Positions 1-7,757 of a stretch of DNA of 7,992 nucleotides are shown here, piece after piece (the first letter of the stretch is position 1; each line of letters begins with the position of its first letter). The DNA is from an uncultured Candidatus Competibacteraceae bacterium (GTDB lineage: Bacteria > Pseudomonadota > Gammaproteobacteria > Competibacterales > Competibacteraceae). Made by a program: the position numbers and the translations under genes. A model generated the notes under the pieces. The model did not search any database. It was not told the DNA's origin and was given only the letters and a program-made list of their open reading frames with translations. The DNA is taken from positions 1-7,992 of the forward strand of contig CALMNY010000253.1 of the NCBI GenBank assembly GCA_937872125.1, given 5' to 3'.

Positions 1-89
1 AGCGCGATGCCGACGATGATGCTGGCGCCGTTTTCCTTCCACCATTTTTTGAGATCCTCGACGCGTTCGTCGTCGGTGTATTGTTCCAT
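1..89 (-). CDS. yfgM: YfgM-family ancillary SecYEG translocon protein, N-terminal fragment
   Basis: Only the first 29 codons are in the window; the gene continues past the left edge. The start reads MEQYTDDERVEDLKKWW, followed by KENGASIIVGIA. This is the usual opening of YfgM/tetratricopeptide-like proteins: a short acidic and basic cytoplasmic helix ending in W-K-E-N-G, then the start of a single membrane helix. In E. coli, YfgM is an inner-membrane protein with a periplasmic TPR domain that associates with SecYEG and periplasmic chaperones (family knowledge). The ATG at 87-89 is preceded by a good ribosome site, AGAGGA, 9 bases upstream (complement of 99-104). It lies 26 bp after the hisS stop, its standard place before bamB and der, so it is probably the next gene of the same operon. 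The TPR part cannot be checked here. Confidence 0.88.
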   Translation of the reverse strand, partial: MEQYTDDERVEDLKKWWKENGASIIVGIA

Positions 90-115
90 CGAGTTGTTTC
101 CTCTGGCGTCCTGTT

Positions 116-1405
116 CTAAATCCGGGAGGTTGAATCCAGCGCCGCGCGCAGATAAGCGGCGGCCTGATCGTGCGACAGGGTAAGTTGCTGAGCATCGGGG
201 TCGCGCAGCGATTTGATGGCGATCACGCCGGCCCGGACCTCGTCCTCGCCCAGGATCAGGGCGAAGCGAGCGCCGCTGTGATCGGCGCGACGGAACTGGG
301 CCTTGAAGCCGCCGCCACCGCAGTGCATCCGCAGCCGCAACGCCGGCAGCTGGTCGCGTAACCGTTCGGCCAGCGCCAGCCCTTGCCGCTGGGCGGCGTC
401 GCCGACCATGATCAGGTAGGCGTGCGGGTTGGCGTCGGCACCCGGCTGGCCGGCGGCGGCGAGCATGGCCACCAGCCGCTCCAGGCCCAACGCAAAGCCG
501 ATGCCGGGAACCGCTGGCCCGCCCAGTTGTTCGAGCAGGCCATCGTAACGGCCGCCGGCGCAGATCGTGCCCTGCGCGCCGAGCGTGTCAGTAACCCACT
601 CAAACACGGTCTTGCAATAGTAATCCAGGCCGCGCACCAGGCGGGGATTGATCTCGTAGGCGATGCCGGCCGCGTCCAGCAGCGCCCGCAGCTCCTCGAA
701 ATGGGCCTGGGATTCGGCGTCAAGATGGTCCAGCAGCACCGGCGCGTCGGCGATCACCGCCCGCATCGCCGGATTCTTGCTGTCCAGAATCCGCAGCGGG
801 TTGGTGGTCAATCGCCGCTGGCTGTCCTCGTCCAGTTCCGCGCGCCGGGTCTCAAAATAGGCCACCAGCCGGTCGCGGTAGGCGGCGCGGGCGGCGCTGG
901 AACCCAGCGAGTTGATCTGCAGGGTGACATCCTGAATGCCGAGTTGCCGCCACAGCCGCGCCGAAAGGCAGATCAGTTCGGCGTCAATGTCGGGACCGGC
1001 CATGCCGTAGGCTTCAGCGCCGACCTGGTGAAACTGGCGGTAGCGGCCTTTCTGCGGCTTCTCGTAGCGGAACATCGGCCCGGCGTACCACAGCCGCTGG
1101 GTCTGGTTGTGCAGCAGGCCATGTTCAAGGCAGGCGCGGGCGCAGCCGGCGGTGCCTTCGGGGCGCAGGGTCAGGCTTTCGCCATTGCGGTCGGCGAAGG
1201 TGTACATTTCCTTCTCGACGATGTCGGTCACTTCGCCAATCGAGCGGGCAAACAATTCGGTTTTTTCCACCAGCGGCAGGCGGATCTCGTGGTAGCCATA
1301 GGCGGCGAGCACGTCGCGCACCGTCGTTTCAAGGCTCTGCCACAACGCCGATTCGCCGGGCAGAATGTCGTTCATGCCGCGAATGGCTTGGAACAGCTTG
1401 GACAT
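116..1405 (-). CDS. hisS: Histidyl-tRNA synthetase (class II)
   Basis: Charges tRNA-His with histidine using ATP, as a cytoplasmic homodimer. The 429-residue length fits the bacterial family (about 424 in E. coli). Class II motif 2 is present: LRPEGTAG at about 80-87, then [17 protein letters not shown] at 111-127 with Arg113. The histidine-specific signatures are LVRGLDYY at 256-263, containing the catalytic Arg258, and AGGRYDGL at 283-290. The last ~100 residues form the anticodon-binding domain (ALILGEDEV and later). The ATG at 1403-1405 opens the standard [13 protein letters not shown] start; no strong Shine-Dalgarno is seen, only purine-poor sequence. It ends with TAG. It follows rodZ by 61 bp, where most relatives carry ispG, and precedes yfgM by 26 bp. 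The protein looks intact. Confidence 0.98.
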   Translation of the reverse strand: MSKLFQAIRGMNDILPGESALWQSLETTVRDVLAAYGYHEIRLPLVEKTELFARSIGEVTDIVEKEMYTFADRNGESLTLRPEGTAGCARACLEHGLLHNQTQRLWYAGPMFRYEKPQKGRYRQFHQVGAEAYGMAGPDIDAELICLSARLWRQLGIQDVTLQINSLGSSAARAAYRDRLVAYFETRRAELDEDSQRRLTTNPLRILDSKNPAMRAVIADAPVLLDHLDAESQAHFEELRALLDAAGIAYEINPRLVRGLDYYCKTVFEWVTDTLGAQGTICAGGRYDGLLEQLGGPAVPGIGFALGLERLVAMLAAAGQPGADANPHAYLIMVGDAAQRQGLALAERLRDQLPALRLRMHCGGGGFKAQFRRADHSGARFALILGEDEVRAGVIAIKSLRDPDAQQLTLSHDQAAAYLRAALDSTSRI

Positions 1406-1466
1406 GAGGGCTGGATATCCGGGTTAGTTCGCCGCCAGCCGTTCTCGCGGATAGCAGCAGTGCACG

Positions 1467-2492
1467 TCAGGGTTGGGAATTCAGGGTAAAGCGGCTAACC
1501 GTGCCGCGCCGTGGGACATAAATCGCTGTGTCCACCGGCCGGTCATCCAGAGCGATGCGGGCGGCGGGCGCGTTGCCCAGCGTCACTGTGAACGGCGCTG
1601 GCCCGGACAGGTCGCGGGTGGTGTTGGCCTTCATCAAGCCGTTGACCAGCACCTTGCCCTGGGCATCCTTGACCTCGACCCAGCAGTCATCGCTGAATTG
1701 CAGCATCAACCGGGCGCCGGAGCGTGTGTCCGGGGCCGAACTGTCGCCATTTTCCTCTGGAGTAGCCCCAGTCAAGGTGGTAGGAGCAGGACTGACGGAC
1801 CCAGCGGTTGAGACCGGCTCGGCGACAGGCGCCGGCGCTTGGGCGATAGCGGGGGCCATGGTCGCAGGTTCGGGATCGGGCGCGGGGAGCGGTTCGCTGG
1901 CGGCAGGCGCAGGCGGTGGAGACGCAGGATTGAGGGTCGCTTCCTCAGGCTTGGCCTGGAATGGATACTGGGTCTGGGTGGTGCCCGCCATCGGCTTGCT
2001 GACTGGGGATTGGGGGCTCGCGGGTTCACTTTGCGGCCACCAGGTCAGCAACCGGCCAGGGTCCAGGTCGCCCAAATGTTGGATGGCGGTCCAGCCAAGG
2101 CCGACAACCACCAGCAGATAAACGAAGCCGCGCAGGTCGCGCACCCGGGTTTGCCGCTGGCGCGAATGGATCACCTTCAACGGCGGCGGCTCCTGGCCGG
2201 AACCCGACTGCTGACGGTAACGCTCCAGCACCGCCGCTTCCGGCAGGTCCAGCCAGCGGGCGTAGCGGCTGAGATAGCCGCGCACAAACACTGGAGGCCC
2301 CAGCCGGTCGAAATCATCGGCTTCGAGGGCCAGAATAATGGTCGGATTCAGCCCCAGATGGCGGGCCATGTCGCGCGGTTCCGCACCAAGACTGACGCGG
2401 GTGCGGGCCAGCCAAGCCCCCAGGGACTCAGTGGAGCCGATAGACGCTGTCGGCGCCCCTTGATCGGAGGCGATCTCTTTGCTTGTACTCAT
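1467..2492 (-). CDS. rodZ: RodZ, cytoskeletal/cell-shape transmembrane protein
   Basis: RodZ links the MreB cytoskeleton to the cell-wall elongation machinery in the inner membrane. The 341-residue protein has the full family layout. A cytoplasmic helix-turn-helix domain (HTH_25 type, about 23-95) includes the typical FVRGYLSRYARWLDLP stretch at 69-84. A basic juxtamembrane segment (106-121) is followed by one membrane helix at about 122-138 (FVYLLVVVGLGWTAI). A long periplasmic linker rich in Pro, Ala, Ser and Glu spans about 152-257. A C-terminal beta domain (DUF4115) covers about 262-340, with DDCWVEVKDAQGKVL at 268-282. The length is close to E. coli RodZ (337). The start ATG overlaps the pilW stop as ATGA and has no convincing Shine-Dalgarno of its own, which suggests translational coupling to pilW. 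The Pro-rich linker is normal for the family. Confidence 0.95.
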   Translation of the reverse strand: MSTSKEIASDQGAPTASIGSTESLGAWLARTRVSLGAEPRDMARHLGLNPTIILALEADDFDRLGPPVFVRGYLSRYARWLDLPEAAVLERYRQQSGSGQEPPPLKVIHSRQRQTRVRDLRGFVYLLVVVGLGWTAIQHLGDLDPGRLLTWWPQSEPASPQSPVSKPMAGTTQTQYPFQAKPEEATLNPASPPPAPAASEPLPAPDPEPATMAPAIAQAPAPVAEPVSTAGSVSPAPTTLTGATPEENGDSSAPDTRSGARLMLQFSDDCWVEVKDAQGKVLVNGLMKANTTRDLSGPAPFTVTLGNAPAARIALDDRPVDTAIYVPRRGTVSRFTLNSQP

Positions 2493-3247
2493 TTGGACTG
2501 TTTCAGGCGACGGGCTTCGTCAGAATTCGGAAATTGGGATAACAGTAGCGTACCGTATTCCCGGCGCAACTGGGGATCGCCATCGCTGGCCTGTTCGATG
2601 AGGATGCCCAGCCCCAGGCTCTGGGCCGTGGGCCGGGTTCGACCATGATAGCGTTGCAGAAAGGCGCGGCCCTGCAACGTCTTGCTCTGGGTCTGGCTCA
2701 ATTCGGCCATGGCGTACAGGGCGCTGGTGTTGTTGGGATCGAGTTCCAGCGCCTTGCGCAACCAGGTTTCGGCTTGGGCCGGATCGTTGCGCTGGCGGGC
2801 GCACAGGGCCATACCTGCGTAGGCGTCGGCAGCGGTAGCGCCGGCATTGGCCGGTTCGGCGGCGAGCCTCTGGAATTCGGCTTCACCTTCGGCAACGCGG
2901 ACTGGCAGGTGCGTACACAGGAAACGGGCGTAGTTCAGCTTGGCCAGGGTGTAGTCCGATTTGAGTTCAATCGCCCGTTTATAGTGAGTTTCGGCGGGGC
3001 CGTACTCACGGATTTCCTCATAGAGCACGGCCAGCGCGTTGTGGGCTTCGGGGTAGTCGTCTTTATATTGTACCGCCTTGAGCAGTTTCTCGGTGGCGAC
3101 ATTGAAATGGCCGGACTGCATGTAGCCGATGCCCAGCTTGAAATTGGCCTCGGCAGCGTTATCCTGGAATTGGCGCTCCGATGAACTGGCGCAGGCGCCC
3201 AGCAGCAATGCCAGAAACAGAGTGATCGGTTTAGCGATTGGGCGCAT
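2489..3247 (-). CDS. pilW: Type IV pilus biogenesis/stability lipoprotein PilW (PilF), TPR protein
   Basis: This is an outer-membrane pilotin-like lipoprotein needed for assembly of the PilQ secretin of type IV pili (known for Pseudomonas PilF and Neisseria PilW). The 252-residue protein starts with a lipoprotein signal peptide: basic MRPIAKPI, a hydrophobic core, and the lipobox LLGAC with the lipidated Cys19. Ala20-Ser21 after the Cys agrees with outer-membrane sorting. Tetratricopeptide repeats follow from about residue 34. They include ANFKLGIGYMQSGHFNVATE, then the DDYPEAHNALAVLYEEI unit, the SDYTLAKLNYARFL unit and a later DAYAGMALCARQRNDPAQAE / NNTSALYAMAELS pair. The ATG at 3245-3247 has GAGG 10 bases upstream, overlapping the rlmN stop region, 7 bp after rlmN. 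It overlaps rodZ by 4 bp. Its place between rlmN and rodZ is the usual one. It implies that the host encodes type IV pili, whose other genes lie outside this window. Confidence 0.94.
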   Translation of the reverse strand: MRPIAKPITLFLALLLGACASSSERQFQDNAAEANFKLGIGYMQSGHFNVATEKLLKAVQYKDDYPEAHNALAVLYEEIREYGPAETHYKRAIELKSDYTLAKLNYARFLCTHLPVRVAEGEAEFQRLAAEPANAGATAADAYAGMALCARQRNDPAQAETWLRKALELDPNNTSALYAMAELSQTQSKTLQGRAFLQRYHGRTRPTAQSLGLGILIEQASDGDPQLRREYGTLLLSQFPNSDEARRLKQSK

Positions 3248-3254
3248 GGCGAAA

Positions 3255-4361
<1,107 letters not shown>

Positions 4362-4382
4362 GACGGGCTTGGTTCCAGGCGG

Positions 4383-4814
4383 TCAGGAGGCGCGCGGAAA
4401 CAGGTCGGCCTGGCTGAAGAAGAAGGCGATCTCCGTGGCGGCGGTTTCCGGGCTGTCGGAACCGTGGACGGTGTTGCGGGTGATGCTGACCGCGAAGTCG
4501 CCGCGAATCGTGCCCGGCATGGCCTTGCTGGGGTCAGTGGCGCCCATCAGCTCGCGGTTCCGGGCGATGGCGTTCTCGCCTTCCAGCACCAGTGCGAGGA
4601 TGGGGCTTTCCATCATGTAGTTCACCAGTTCAGCGAAAAATGGCCGCTCGCGGTGGACCGCATAAAAGCTCTCAGCCTGGGCCTTGGTCAGGTGGATCAT
4701 CCGGACCGCGATGATTCGCAAGCCCTCTTCCTCGAAGCGGGTGATGATCTTGCCAATGAGGTTCCGGGCGACGGCGCCGGGCTTGATGATGGACAGGGTG
4801 CGTTCTACGGCCAT
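4383..4814 (-). CDS. ndk: Nucleoside diphosphate kinase
   Basis: Transfers phosphate from ATP to NDPs through a phosphohistidine intermediate, balancing nucleotide pools in the cytoplasm. From the chosen ATG the protein is 143 residues, exactly the bacterial family length, and starts [18 protein letters not shown]. The active-site signature NTVHGSDS places the phosphorylated His at 117, the same number as in E. coli, with Lys11, Asn114 and Ser119 also in place. The start is decided by a strong GGAGG 5 bases upstream. A TTG seven codons earlier, and an ATG in between that sits on the ribosome site, are rejected. This is the first gene of the housekeeping run leading into rlmN (21 bp gap), with a plausible sigma70 promoter upstream. 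Confidence 0.98.
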   Translation of the reverse strand: MAVERTLSIIKPGAVARNLIGKIITRFEEEGLRIIAVRMIHLTKAQAESFYAVHRERPFFAELVNYMMESPILALVLEGENAIARNRELMGATDPSKAMPGTIRGDFAVSITRNTVHGSDSPETAATEIAFFFSQADLFPRAS

Positions 4815-4819
4815 GTCAG

Positions 4820-4824
4820 CCTCC
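4820..4824 (-). promoter_or_regulatory. Ribosome binding site of ndk
   Basis: The minus strand reads GGAGG followed by CTGAC and ATG. This 5-base spacing fixes the ndk start at 4814 and excludes the seven-codon upstream extension beginning at TTG (4833-4835). Confidence 0.8.
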
Positions 4825-4853
4825 ATGGGGCTCAATGATCGAGTGAGAAGAAA

Positions 4854-4883
4854 AGTTTAGCGATATTCAGGCGATGCCGGCAA
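4854..4883 (-). promoter_or_regulatory. Putative sigma70 promoter for the ndk-rlmN-pilW-rodZ-hisS operon
   Basis: On the minus strand TTGCCG (complement of 4878-4883) and TAAACT (complement of 4854-4859) are separated by 18 bases, each matching four of six consensus positions. Transcription would start near 4847, giving a leader of about 33 bases that contains the ndk ribosome site. It lies in the AT-richer part of the 156-bp gap between hisG and ndk. This is inference from sequence only. Confidence 0.45.
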
Positions 4884-4970
4884 CGCGCCATCTGAATTCG
4901 TTATTGCCGCTTTTACGGGAAAGCTGCTGGAAACTCATGAAGGTTTCGGCTATTGGCGCCTTGGCGCTAC

Positions 4971-5843
4971 TCAGACCATCTTTTTCAGTTCATATTCGAG
5001 AACGCCCTGAGCACCGGCGGCGGTGAGGCGGGGAATCAGGTCGCGCACCAGGCGACTGTCCACCACGGTCTCCAGCGCCAGCCAGTCGCGGTCGTACAAG
5101 TGGCTGACGGTCGGTGCGTGCAGGCTGGGCAGCAGCCCCACCACGGCATCCAGCCGCGCCGCTGGAACGTTCATCTTCAACGCCACCTTGTTGCGGGCGG
5201 CCAGCGCAGCGCGGGTGAGCAAGGCGATCTGCTCGATCTTGGCCTTTTTCCACGGATCAGCCAAGGCGGCGCGGCTGGCGATCAGCCGGGTGGTGGTGTG
5301 CAGCAGGTCGCAGACGATGCGCAGACCATGGGCGCGGATGGTGCTGCCGGTTTCGGTGATTTCCACCGCCGCGTCGGCCAGGCCCTCGACCACCTTGGCT
5401 TCGGTCGCGCCCCAGGAAAATTCGACCGTCGCTTCGATGCCGCGTTCGGCCAGGTAGCGGCGGGTAAAGCCGACCAGTTCGGTAGCGATGCGCTTGCCGG
5501 CCAGATCTTCGAGCGTGCGAATCGGTGAATCATTGCTGACGATCAGCACCCAGCGGGCGGGCTGATCGGAGCTTTTCGAGTAGCTCAGCTCGGCGATTTC
5601 CACCACGTCGGCCCCGGTTTCCAGAATCCAGTCCAGCCCGGTCAGGCCAGCGTCGAGCGTGCCGTTGGCGACGTAGGGCGCCATTTCCTGCGAACGCACC
5701 AGCGCGCAGCCGATTTCGGGATCGTTGATGGTGGGAAAATAGTTGCGGCTGTGCGGGCTGATGGCCCAGCCGGCCTGACCGAACAACGCGATGGTGGAGG
5801 CTTCCAGACTGCCCTTGGGAATGCCGAGTTTGAGTTGCCGCAT
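4971..5843 (-). CDS. hisG: ATP phosphoribosyltransferase, long form (HisG)
   Basis: Catalyses the first step of histidine synthesis, joining PRPP and ATP; cytoplasmic. The 290-residue length and the C-terminal extension mark the long form, which carries its own regulatory domain and does not need HisZ. The catalytic region runs from LKLGIPKGSLEAST at 4-17 through GLTGLDWILETGADVVEIAE at 67-86. The PRPP-binding loop is around DAAVEITETGSTIRAHGL (157-174). The regulatory domain (HisG_C, ACT-like) covers about 213-288 and ends AAGAQGVLEYELKKMV. The ATG at 5841-5843 has AAGG 7 bases upstream. No other his gene adjoins it: ndk lies downstream after 156 bp, and nfi is divergent after 79 bp. From memory, motifs such as EITETGST and SWGATEAK resemble the HisG subgroup of deltaproteobacteria and other distant phyla more than the E. 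coli type. That impression needs a tree. Confidence 0.96.
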   Translation of the reverse strand: MRQLKLGIPKGSLEASTIALFGQAGWAISPHSRNYFPTINDPEIGCALVRSQEMAPYVANGTLDAGLTGLDWILETGADVVEIAELSYSKSSDQPARWVLIVSNDSPIRTLEDLAGKRIATELVGFTRRYLAERGIEATVEFSWGATEAKVVEGLADAAVEITETGSTIRAHGLRIVCDLLHTTTRLIASRAALADPWKKAKIEQIALLTRAALAARNKVALKMNVPAARLDAVVGLLPSLHAPTVSHLYDRDWLALETVVDSRLVRDLIPRLTAAGAQGVLEYELKKMV

Positions 5844-5885
5844 GACGATGCCTTGCTTGAGACCGGGGTTGCCAACAGGGACGCC

Positions 5886-5916
5886 AGTTTAACCGCGCCG
5901 GGGCGGGGAATAAACT
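5886..5916. promoter_or_regulatory. Inverted TAAACT repeat in the hisG/nfi divergent promoter region
   Basis: The 79-bp gap between the divergent hisG and nfi starts contains AGTTTA at 5886-5891 and its exact complement TAAACT at 5911-5916, 19 bp apart. Each can serve as a -10 element for one direction. For hisG, TAAACT on the minus strand pairs with a weak -35, TTTATT, 17 bases upstream. For nfi, TAAACT at 5911-5916 pairs with TTTAAC at 5888-5893, 17 bases upstream. Each -10 therefore overlaps the other promoter's -35. Both -35 boxes match only three of six positions, so the promoter calls are tentative. Confidence 0.35.
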
Positions 5917-5922
5917 TGCCGG

Positions 5923-6588
5923 ATGAAAAGGTATTTTTCGCATCCCTGGGCGCTCGCACCCGCCGAGGCAGTGGCCTTGCAGCGGGAACTGCGCGCCCAT
6001 TTGATCCTGACCGATCACCTGGAGCCCGTGCGGCGCGTCGCCGGCGTGGACGTCGGGTTCGAAGCGGCCGGGACCGTGACCCGTGCGGCGGTGGCGGTGC
6101 TGCGCTATCCCGAACTGGATGTGCTGGAAACCGCCATCGCCCGCCGTCCGACTGCGTTTCCGTACATTCCCGGCCTGCTGTCGTTCCGCGAACTGCCGGC
6201 GGTGCTGGCGGCGTTGGAACAACTGCGCGAACCGCCCGATCTACTGTTGTGCGACGGGCAGGGCATCGCTCATCCGCGCCGCTTCGGCATCGCCAGCCAC
6301 CTCGGCCTGCTGGTGGATATTCCCGCCATCGGCGTCGCCAAAACCCGCTTGTGCGGAACGCACGAGGAACCGCCTAATCAGCGCGGGGCCTGGACGCCGT
6401 TGTGGGGCCAGGGGGAGATCATCGGCGCAGTGCTGCGTACCCGGCCCGGGGTCAAGCCGCTGTACATCTCACCCGGCCATCGCGTCGGCCTGGAAACGGC
6501 GCTGGCGTATGTGATGGGGTGCTGCACCCGCTACCGTTTACCGGAAACGACCCGCCATGCCCATCGCTTGGCTTCCGGGCCGCGATAA
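5923..6588 (+). CDS. nfi: Endonuclease V (deoxyinosine 3' endonuclease)
   Basis: Cleaves DNA at the second phosphodiester bond 3' to deoxyinosine, starting repair of deaminated adenine; Mg-dependent and cytoplasmic. The 221-residue length matches the family (about 223 in E. coli). Metal-binding and catalytic residues are visible: Asp43 in AGVDVGF, Glu90 at the end of [11 protein letters not shown] and Asp111 in CDGQG. The strand-separating wedge PYIP is at 80-83. The conserved [15 protein letters not shown], Lys140 in IGVAK, and His186 in SPGHRVGL complete the fold. The ATG at 5923-5925 lacks a close Shine-Dalgarno; GGGGA ends 13 bases upstream. A -10-like TAAACT at 5911-5916 would place the transcript start at or near the ATG. 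It is the only plus-strand gene in the window, divergent from hisG and convergent with the unknown gene at 6598-7659. Confidence 0.97.
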   Translation: MKRYFSHPWALAPAEAVALQRELRAHLILTDHLEPVRRVAGVDVGFEAAGTVTRAAVAVLRYPELDVLETAIARRPTAFPYIPGLLSFRELPAVLAALEQLREPPDLLLCDGQGIAHPRRFGIASHLGLLVDIPAIGVAKTRLCGTHEEPPNQRGAWTPLWGQGEIIGAVLRTRPGVKPLYISPGHRVGLETALAYVMGCCTRYRLPETTRHAHRLASGPR

Positions 6589-6597
6589 CCCGCAGGA

Positions 6598-7659
6598 TCA
6601 AATCGTGGTCAGGCGGGGCTGGTCGCCCAGGTAGAGCAGCCGCTGGGCTTCCTCGAAGAAATCCGGCTGCTCCAGCAGTTCGCGGCTGGAGAACCTGACC
6701 AGCAACACCACGAACCGCTGGCTCCCAACCCGAATCTCCCGGAAGGTCAACGTATTGCTGGCCCGGCCCGAATCCGGTGCTACCTTGATGTTCATGTGAT
6801 CCAGCGTCAGCGCGACCGGATCCAGCCGCAGATGCTGTTCCGGCTCGTTCAGGGTTTCGGCGACCAGGGCGAGGTGATGGTCGAGAGTCGCCGTGTCAGC
6901 TCGGAGCCGGCCCAGTTCCGTTTCGATCTCCTCAATCTGGTGTTCGATAGCCGCAGGACCGAGCACCGGTCCGGAGGCCGGCTCCGTCAGCCGGGATTCC
7001 AGCCCCAGCCGGGCCGATTTCAGCATTTTGATCTTGTGCTGGAGCAACTGGCGCTGCTTTTTCAGTTCCTGCTTGCGGACACGCAGGGAGACCAGGCGTT
7101 GCAACGCGATTTCGACCAGATAGTCGAACACCCGGTTCATCAACTCCCGACGGGTCTCGACTTCGTTGGCACTGGGAAACGTCAACTGGGGTTCCTTGAA
7201 CAGGACGGTGACTTGGGGCACGTCGCGCTGAATCTGATCACCACACATGGCCATACCCAGGGTATTGCGTTCGACCCGCTCCGCTCGCAAAGCCGCGTAC
7301 AATTCCGGAGGGCACGATCCGTTGCTGCGCTTACGATAGTCGCGCATGGCCGGGCTAAAACTCAGGGTTTCCAGCAACTGCTCGGGCGAGGCGAACAGGG
7401 CGCGCAGATGCGGATCGGTGGTAAACCCGCGCCGCCCGGCCTCGATGGGGGGCGGCAGAACGGCGATCTGCGCCATCACGTACTCAATCATCCGTTCCAC
7501 CGGCAGCCTCAACTTGCGGCGGTAGTGCCTGACCGCGCGCAGCCGGGGATCAGTGCCGTCCACCACACGTTCGATGGTTGCCTGGATCATGGCTTTGTCA
7601 AACCGGCTGCTGGGTTCCCGCTCCACGCTGAGGAGCGAGTTGATGAAACGCAATACCAT
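6598..7659 (-). CDS. Uncharacterised coiled-coil protein, 353 residues
   Basis: I do not recognise this protein. It has no signal peptide and no membrane helix, so it is probably cytoplasmic. Residues 1-110 are basic and helical, with a DPRLRAVRHYRRKLRLPVER segment (37-56) and LPPPIEAGRRGFTTDPHLRA (68-87). Residues 113-160 contain two cysteines (C116, C139) and a short predicted beta stretch, QVTVLFKEPQLTFP. Residues 166-275 are long charged helices, almost certainly coiled coil, split by a Pro/Gly break around 226-236. The last 75 residues (about 279-353) look like a small beta-rich domain (LTLDHMNIKV, FREIRVGSQRFVVLLVRF). The start ATG (7657-7659) has GGAG 10 bases upstream. A TTG six codons earlier has no ribosome site and lies against the hairpin. 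It converges on nfi with a 9-bp gap and follows the opgG-like gene by 98 bp on the same strand. The antisense frame at 6796-7791 lacks any domain. Confidence 0.85.
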   Translation of the reverse strand: MVLRFINSLLSVEREPSSRFDKAMIQATIERVVDGTDPRLRAVRHYRRKLRLPVERMIEYVMAQIAVLPPPIEAGRRGFTTDPHLRALFASPEQLLETLSFSPAMRDYRKRSNGSCPPELYAALRAERVERNTLGMAMCGDQIQRDVPQVTVLFKEPQLTFPSANEVETRRELMNRVFDYLVEIALQRLVSLRVRKQELKKQRQLLQHKIKMLKSARLGLESRLTEPASGPVLGPAAIEHQIEEIETELGRLRADTATLDHHLALVAETLNEPEQHLRLDPVALTLDHMNIKVAPDSGRASNTLTFREIRVGSQRFVVLLVRFSSRELLEQPDFFEEAQRLLYLGDQPRLTTI

Positions 7660-7669
7660 GGTCGCTGGA

Positions 7670-7673
7670 CTCC
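7670..7673 (-). promoter_or_regulatory. Ribosome binding site of the unknown 353-residue protein
   Basis: GGAG on the minus strand lies 10 bases before the ATG at 7657-7659. The alternative TTG start at 7675-7677 is preceded by the GCCGCCCGCC hairpin arm and has no Shine-Dalgarno, so the shorter protein is preferred. Confidence 0.5.
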
Positions 7674-7677
7674 GCAA

Positions 7678-7695
7678 GGCGGGCGGCTGCCCGCC
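7678..7695 (-). promoter_or_regulatory. GC hairpin in the leader of the unknown gene
   Basis: GGCGGGC and GCCCGCC form a perfect 7-bp stem around a 4-base loop (7685-7688). It lies 63 bases after the opgG-like stop and 18 bases before the downstream ATG. No T tract follows on either strand, so a standard intrinsic terminator is unlikely. A TAAACT box on the minus strand (complement of 7702-7707) would, if used as a -10, start a transcript at about 7695 with this hairpin at its 5' end. No good -35 accompanies it. Confidence 0.5.
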
Positions 7696-7757
7696 ACGGA
7701 AAGTTTAGTGCGCGCCATCGAAACTGCAGGCAGAGTGCGTGGAGTCTATGTGAATCT

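Noticed and set aside
1406..1466. Short frame ending ERLAAN as an ispG pseudogene
   Set aside because: Only a handful of codons lie outside rodZ and they match no IspG motif I can verify, so no pseudogene is annotated. It is mentioned only under the missing ispG finding.
383..1489. Long plus-strand open frame of 368 codons opposite hisS
   Set aside because: It is the exact antisense of a fully conserved hisS with all catalytic motifs. Its translation is rich in Gly, His, Gln and Val without any domain, as expected for a shadow frame in GC-rich DNA.
1617..2040. Pro/Ala-rich low-complexity stretch as a possible DNA repeat
   Set aside because: It encodes the periplasmic linker expected in RodZ, and there is no exact repeat unit at the DNA level.
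1839..2648. Plus-strand open frame of 269 codons opposite rodZ and pilW
   Set aside because: It spans two conserved minus-strand genes and their overlap. Its Gly/Arg-rich start merely mirrors the Pro/Ala-rich RodZ linker.
4900..4970. Possible terminator after hisG
   Set aside because: Only weak 4-5 bp stems are found (for example GCGC/GCGC at 4953-4967 and GCTTT/AAAGC near 4909-4924), with no T tract after either. Not enough to call a terminator.
5530..6222. Minus-strand open frame of 230 codons crossing hisG and nfi
   Set aside because: It runs out of frame through hisG, across the divergent promoter region and antisense to nfi. Both genes are well supported by active-site motifs.
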